A stretch of 33,709 nucleotides of DNA, from positions 1 through 33,709 of IMG/VR virus record IMGVR_UViG_3300048593_000129, one strand, 5' to 3'. Below, in pieces: positions 29,580 to 33,709 of this stretch. The position numbers were made by a program, and so were the translations under genes. Every line of letters starts with the position of its first letter. The first letter of the stretch is position 1. The notes under the pieces were generated by a model. That model was not told the origin of the DNA and searched no databases. It saw nothing but the letters and a program-made list of their open reading frames with translations. Source of the stretch: a virus.

Positions 29580-30182
29580 ATGTCAAACATTAAAGAACAA
29601 ATCAAAAGCGTATTCAACAAGTACGGCATTGACCCTTCAAGTGTTGGTATCAAGTTCGAAGAAGAAACTGCAGCGGCTGAAGCTCCGGCAACGGAAGTAA
29701 AGTTTGCAGTAGAAGGCACTTTGGCCGATGGTACTAAAATCTATTCTACCGCTGATGAGTGGGTAGTAGGTGTAGACATCTACACCCAAGATGCTGAGGG
29801 CAACCCAGTACCTGTACCTGCGGGTGAGTACATCCTTGAGGATGGCGTAACCAAAGTAGTCGTAGACGAAGGTGGTCTTATTGCCGAAATCGAACGCGAA
29901 GAACAATCAACTGAAATGAGTAGCGAAGACCTCGTTGCTGTAATCGGTCAATTGTCTGAGCGTATTGCTGCACTTGAAACTGAAAAGACAGAACTCGCTG
30001 CTGCAATCGAAACAGCAAAGAATGAAACTGCAAGTGTTAAAGCTGAACTCGTTTCAGTAAAGAAAGCCCCTGCCGTTCCTTCAGTTAAATCACAAGAATT
30101 CAAAAAGAATGCCGCACCTGTGGTTGCATCGAATGGTAATTCATTCAGCGACTTCATGGAAAGCATTCGTTCAAAAAAGTAA
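29580..30182 (+). CDS. Capsid scaffolding-like protein
   Basis: 200 residues from ATG 29580; an in-frame TTG at 29532 only extends into the regulatory region. Acidic and Ala/Glu-rich, with a possible lipoyl-like beta segment (TLADGTKIYSTADEW, AGEYILEDG) and a coiled-coil stretch (LSERIAALETEKTELAAAIE). It ends in a basic tail (FMESIRSKK), which may contact the capsid. It lies just before the major capsid gene, the usual place for a scaffold. It is a likely substrate of the prohead protease. Confidence 0.6.
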   Translation: MSNIKEQIKSVFNKYGIDPSSVGIKFEEETAAAEAPATEVKFAVEGTLADGTKIYSTADEWVVGVDIYTQDAEGNPVPVPAGEYILEDGVTKVVVDEGGLIAEIEREEQSTEMSSEDLVAVIGQLSERIAALETEKTELAAAIETAKNETASVKAELVSVKKAPAVPSVKSQEFKKNAAPVVASNGNSFSDFMESIRSKK

Positions 30183-30211
30183 ATTAATTCACCTCATAAT
30201 TTAAATTTAGT

Positions 30212-31108
30212 ATGCCAACAACAACTTCACTCACCACCACCTATGCAGGTGAATTAGCTGGTGAAATCGTAGCAAAGGCACTATTGTCTAACGTTTCTGC
30301 ACAGTACGTGACAATGAAGCCAAACGTACCTTACAAATCAGTAGTACGTAAAATTGATGACACTGTAACATTCGCTGCAGGCACTTGTGACTTTACCCCA
30401 ACAGGTACAATCACTTTGACTGAGCGCATCTTGACCTTGGAAGAATTCCAAGTTCAGCGTCAAATCTGTAAAAAAGATTTCTTCATTGACTGGACAACTG
30501 CCGATGTAATGAGCGGACGTGTAAACACACAAATCCAAGATGCAATCATTGGCCGTTTGGTTGGTGGTATTGCTGCCGCTAACGAAACAATCATGTGGTC
30601 AGGTGTTAATGCAACAGCCGGCCAATACGATGGTTTCGAAACTTTGATTAAGGCGGGTGGTTCAGGTGCTGTATCTGCGGGTTCAGGCGCTTTGAGCGAC
30701 ACTAACATTATCGCTACCATTTGGGACGTAATCAACACTGCTCCTGCTGCTGTAAAAGGTGCTGCTGAAAAGCCTGCTATCTACATGGGACAGGCTGCAT
30801 GGGAAGCTTACATGCAAGCACAGATTGCTGATGGCAATGGTTGGTACTTGACAGGTGGCCCTGAAGTTAACCGTCGTTTTGTAGGTATGTATGATATCTA
30901 CGTTTGCCCGGGTATGACTGCAAACAATATCATCTTCGCACAGCCAAGCAACTTGATGCTCGGTACATGGCAGGAGAACCAAATGAACGAAGTGTTCATC
31001 TTGGACATGCAGAACTTGGATGGATCACAAAACGTTCGTTACGGCGCACGTTTCTACCTCGGTGCACAGATTGCGGTTGGTGAAGACATCACCTACTGGG
31101 GCGCATAA
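30212..31108 (+). CDS. Major capsid protein
   Basis: 298 residues. It begins MPTTTSLTTTYAGELAGEI and contains TERILTLEEFQVQRQICKKD, NETIMWSGVN, PAIYMGQAAWEAY, YDIYVCPGMTANN and YGARFYLGAQIAVGEDI, a series typical of Bacteroidota phage capsid proteins with the HK97 fold. It forms the icosahedral shell. A strong terminator follows at once (31118-31141), and codon use is the most even of the window, as expected for a highly expressed gene. Confidence 0.8.
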   Translation: MPTTTSLTTTYAGELAGEIVAKALLSNVSAQYVTMKPNVPYKSVVRKIDDTVTFAAGTCDFTPTGTITLTERILTLEEFQVQRQICKKDFFIDWTTADVMSGRVNTQIQDAIIGRLVGGIAAANETIMWSGVNATAGQYDGFETLIKAGGSGAVSAGSGALSDTNIIATIWDVINTAPAAVKGAAEKPAIYMGQAAWEAYMQAQIADGNGWYLTGGPEVNRRFVGMYDIYVCPGMTANNIIFAQPSNLMLGTWQENQMNEVFILDMQNLDGSQNVRYGARFYLGAQIAVGEDITYWGA

Positions 31109-31117
31109 TTAATAATC

Positions 31118-31141
31118 AAGGGGGTGTAACAGCCCCCTTTT
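31118..31141 (+). terminator. Rho-independent terminator after the major capsid gene
   Basis: AAGGGGG at 31118-31124 pairs with CCCCCTT at 31133-31139 around a small loop, followed by TTTT. Partial termination here would yield more capsid mRNA than the genes downstream. Confidence 0.8.
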
Positions 31142-31156
31142 AAAACTATATAAAAC

Positions 31157-31717
31157 ATGGCTTGTGAATTAACCACAGGATTTACGCTCGGATGCCTTGA
31201 AGGTATCGGAGGTGTTAAGGAAATTTTGATTGCTAACTACACCGACCCAGTATCAGGTAACGAATTTATTTCGGGCGTTACTTACGATGCTGTAACAGGT
31301 GAAGTAGACGGCTTGCCTACTTGGACTCTTTACCGCTATGTCCCATTCCGCAACAGCGGTTCATACATTGAAACCGTAAACAAGAATCTTGAGACAGGTA
31401 CATTGTATTTCTCTCAAGAAGTTGGATGGACTTTCGGTAAGTTGAATCAAGACATGCGCAACGAGTTCTTGAACGTTGCAAAGGCTAAAATGATTGTGTT
31501 TGTACGCACCAACGATGACCAAATTTTGTTGATAGGAACAACTGAAGGTTCACAGCTTACTGCAGGAACCGTTCAATCGGGACAGCAGAAAGCAGATTTG
31601 ATGGGTTATCAGGTGACAACGGTTGCAGAAAACCTCGAGCCTGCATCACACCTTGAGCCTTTCACTTCAGTACCTTTCGACAACTTCGCTGGTATTACTG
31701 TAAGCCCTGCTTACTAA
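31157..31717 (+). CDS. Major tail tube protein
   Basis: 186 residues, beta-rich. The features GCLEGIGGVKEILIANY, GSYIETVNKNLETGTLYFSQ, VGWTFGKLNQDMRNEF and ILLIGTTEGSQLTAGTVQSG follow the pattern of tail tube proteins from Bacteroidota phages. It would stack in rings around the tape measure. It is flanked by two terminators, implying it is controlled as a separate high-level unit. It is placed after the capsid rather than in the tail module. Confidence 0.7.
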   Translation: MACELTTGFTLGCLEGIGGVKEILIANYTDPVSGNEFISGVTYDAVTGEVDGLPTWTLYRYVPFRNSGSYIETVNKNLETGTLYFSQEVGWTFGKLNQDMRNEFLNVAKAKMIVFVRTNDDQILLIGTTEGSQLTAGTVQSGQQKADLMGYQVTTVAENLEPASHLEPFTSVPFDNFAGITVSPAY

Positions 31718-31749
31718 GATAGTTTTCCGTTGTGTTCTTGTTGTATCGT

Positions 31750-31780
31750 AAAAGGGGCAGGTTTTAACTTGCCCCTTTTT
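31750..31780 (+). terminator. Rho-independent terminator after the tail tube gene
   Basis: A 12-bp stem (AAAAGGGGCA at 31750-31759 against TGCCCCTTTT at 31770-31779, with further pairing inside) encloses TTTTAA and ends in a T run. Confidence 0.85.
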
Positions 31781-31792
31781 AAATAAAGTAGC

Positions 31793-32182
31793 ATGATATA
31801 TTTACAGACTAACACACCAACACAGCAAGTGTTTTTGTCACTTGACGAAGCACGGCAATACTTTGCCACACCATTCACCAACTATCTGTTGGTCTTAACA
31901 CACGAAGAAAACAGCACAACAGGCAATGAACTTGCACAGGTTGCCACCATCGTTAACGAGAATACACGAATAACAGAACTTGAAATCACGACTGTTGGCC
32001 TTACCTTAGCGGGCAGGTACAGGTATGAAGTATATGGACAAAATTCTAGTAGCAATATTGACCCGGCAAGCGGTCTTGTTATTGGTTTGTGTCAGCGTGG
32101 ATATGCTGTATTGAATCACAACACAACGTGGTTTGATGTGCCTGTTGTAACAATACCAAATGACATAATCTATGAGCCATAA
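31793..32182 (+). CDS. Phage structural protein of unknown role
   Basis: 129 residues. The pattern TQQVFLSLDEARQYF, TNYLLVLTHEENSTTG, ELAQVATIVNENTRITELEI and GRYRYEVYGQNSSSN is one I recognise from Bacteroidota phage genes next to portals; it looks like a beta-sandwich. Its place before the portal, and the 11-base overlap with that start, suggest a capsid decoration or portal-associated role. The function is not proven. Confidence 0.65.
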   Translation: MIYLQTNTPTQQVFLSLDEARQYFATPFTNYLLVLTHEENSTTGNELAQVATIVNENTRITELEITTVGLTLAGRYRYEVYGQNSSSNIDPASGLVIGLCQRGYAVLNHNTTWFDVPVVTIPNDIIYEP

Positions 32183-33709
32183 CGAATCCAATATAGTATC
32201 ATTAAAGCTTAGCGAGTATGTTGCTAAGAGCGATGCCGAGAAAGTTGACCGCAAAGGTTGGGTGAACTACGGTGACCAAAATGATTTTCCACAATACTTA
32301 CGTGACCTTGCTCACGAATCACCAGTGCATGGTAGTTTGGTTGTTGCCATTGGTGACATGATAGCCGGAAAGGGAATTAAGTCTGAGCAATACCAAGCCG
32401 AACTTGATGCACTTGACATAAACACTTTGACCTATGCAACCGCACACGACTTAAAGTTGTTTGGCGGGTTTTTTATTGAAGTGATTTGGAGTAATGACCG
32501 CACGGTTATATCAAAGCTAAACGCTATACCATTTGAAGAATGCCGCATCGCGGTGAATCAAGATGACGATAGCGAAATAGGAATCTTTCACAGCTACGAT
32601 TGGAGCAATACGCGCAAGAAAAAGAACACACCTGAGTTCATTCCTAAGTATAACTATCTAACACGTGAGCAGGAGCCACGTCAAATCTATTGGTGTTTTA
32701 CTTATACAGGTAGTGACACCTACCCTCGCCCCGATTATTGGTCTGCTATCAACTATATTGAGTTAGATAAGCAGATTTCAATCTTCCATATCAACCAAAT
32801 CTCAAACGGTCTTTTCCCTTCTACTATCATTAACTTCTACAACGGGCAAGCAACGCCTGAGCAGAAGCAACAAATGATGATGGACTGGGAGAACAAGATG
32901 AGTGGTGCGCGTAATGCAGGAAAGGTTGTAATGTTCTTTAACGAACGTGATCAACCTAAGACTGAAATTACACCATTCCCTGTCAATGATGCGGACAAGC
33001 AGTATCAACTAATGGATACAACCGCAACACAAAAGATTATTACAGCGCATCGTGTTACTACGCCTTTGCTGTTTGGTATTCGCGAAACATCAGGATTCGG
33101 TAGCAACAAGGATGAAATGGCTACGGGCTTGGAAATATTCAACAAGCAAGTTATTGAGCCGTATCAAGAAAAGATAAACACTAGCATCGAGGAACTATTG
33201 AGCAATCAATTGCCAGGTGTTACGTTTGAGATTATACCGAACACACCACTTGCAGTTGAACAGGCTGAAGTTATTGCCGATACAACAGGCGGCACAACAG
33301 CCGATGTTGCTGCAACCGCTTTGAATGGTGCGCAGATTACATCACTTGTAGACATAGTAATGCAAAGTGCTGCGGGTGCTGTACCTGTGACAAGTGCTAA
33401 GGCAATCGTACAAGCTGCATTCCCAACATTGCCACCTGCAACGGTCGATGCAATCTTTGCCGATGTTCTACCCGGTACGCTGCAACCAACTGAAGTGATT
33501 CAATCAAGTGTTGAGTTAAAAAAAAAAGTAGCTGCTGCTGACTTTGATGATAACAAGGTAGCAGATGCGTTGATTGCATTAGGTGAAGACCAAGACGAAG
33601 ACTGGGTGTTGATTGATGAGTACGATGTTGACTATGACACGGACGATGCAGACAACGAAAGCATAGAAGCACACAACTTTGCTAAGACAAGCACAGGCAC
33701 TGCGCGACC
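32172..33709 (+). CDS. Portal protein, N-terminal and central part
   Basis: The gene starts at ATG 32172 and is still open at the window end; it continues at bases 1-589 for about 659 residues in all. Typical portal features are WVNYGDQNDFPQYLRDLAH near the N-terminus, the clip/stem region (IDREWC-like antisense reading excluded), and TTPLLFGIRETSGFGSNKDE, which matches the P-L-L-x-G segment of phage portals. The portal forms the dodecameric ring where DNA enters and leaves. A hydrophilic, Ala-rich region (about 33280-33520) links to the Cys/His C-terminal domain at the start of the window. Confidence 0.85.
   Translation, partial: MSHNESNIVSLKLSEYVAKSDAEKVDRKGWVNYGDQNDFPQYLRDLAHESPVHGSLVVAIGDMIAGKGIKSEQYQAELDALDINTLTYATAHDLKLFGGFFIEVIWSNDRTVISKLNAIPFEECRIAVNQDDDSEIGIFHSYDWSNTRKKKNTPEFIPKYNYLTREQEPRQIYWCFTYTGSDTYPRPDYWSAINYIELDKQISIFHINQISNGLFPSTIINFYNGQATPEQKQQMMMDWENKMSGARNAGKVVMFFNERDQPKTEITPFPVNDADKQYQLMDTTATQKIITAHRVTTPLLFGIRETSGFGSNKDEMATGLEIFNKQVIEPYQEKINTSIEELLSNQLPGVTFEIIPNTPLAVEQAEVIADTTGGTTADVAATALNGAQITSLVDIVMQSAAGAVPVTSAKAIVQAAFPTLPPATVDAIFADVLPGTLQPTEVIQSSVELKKKVAAADFDDNKVADALIALGEDQDEDWVLIDEYDVDYDTDDADNESIEAHNFAKTSTGTAR
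33563..33709. repeat. Terminal direct repeat, right copy (circular assembly overlap)
   Basis: Matches bases 1-147 with two synonymous differences (A33689 and C33698 against T127 and A136). It should be removed once when the genome is closed. Confidence 0.9.

Noticed and set aside
33397-33672. 91-codon minus-strand frame rich in His, Gln and Leu at the end of the window
   Set aside because: It is antisense to the Ala/Thr-rich part of the portal gene.
1-33709. tRNA genes, CRISPR arrays, insertion sequences, integrase or reverse transcriptase of a diversity-generating system
   Set aside because: I looked for them by eye on both strands and found none; absence of integrase argues against calling this a prophage.

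Overview
The window is an essentially complete tailed-phage genome assembled as a circle. Bases 1-147 recur at 33563-33709 with two mismatches, so the unique length is about 33,562 bp and the window opens in the middle of the portal gene. The host is probably a member of the Bacteroidota. Three things point there: promoter-like sites fit the TTTG-N19-TAnnTTTG pattern of that phylum, most starts are preceded by A-rich leaders rather than Shine-Dalgarno sequences, and many proteins resemble families I know from Bacteroidota phages (portal with a Cys/His C-terminal domain, DPAFLFYS-type replication protein, tail tube, hub and adaptor). I see no integrase, tRNA, insertion sequence or CRISPR array, so a strictly lytic lifestyle is likely but not proven.

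There are two large transcription blocks. The minus-strand early block runs from 14210 down to 4571. It starts at a strong promoter (14247-14277) and reads: a zinc-ribbon protein, a helix-turn-helix protein, a VRR-NUC nuclease, a replication initiation protein with its own promoter (11189-11219), a presumed replication partner, small coupled genes, an SSB-like protein, the large terminase subunit, a Rad52-like annealing protein with a YqaJ-type exonuclease, and several small unknown genes. Most neighbours overlap by ATGA or TAATG, which suggests translational coupling.

The plus-strand late block starts at about 14296 and runs through the circle junction to 4540. Its order is unusual: a sigma-like protein, a Cys-rich protein and a putative small terminase; then the tail (a tail assembly chaperone with a -1 frameshift extension, a terminator-like domain fused to a fibre, neck, distal tail, hub and tape measure); then the head (prohead protease, a subtilisin-like protease, scaffold, major capsid, tail tube, adaptor and portal); then connector, lysis cassette, metallophosphoesterase and a small metallopeptidase. 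Rho-independent terminators follow the subtilase, the capsid gene, the tail tube gene and the metallophosphoesterase gene.

Points most worth following up are the subtilisin-like protease inside the capsid operon, the unannotated frameshift extension of the tail chaperone, the terminator-fibre fusion, a shared palindromic element over both early promoters, an antisense ribbon-helix-helix gene with its own palindrome inside the late block, and a lysis cassette with extensive overprinting. No intergenic stretch exceeds 300 bases once the small genes listed here are included.
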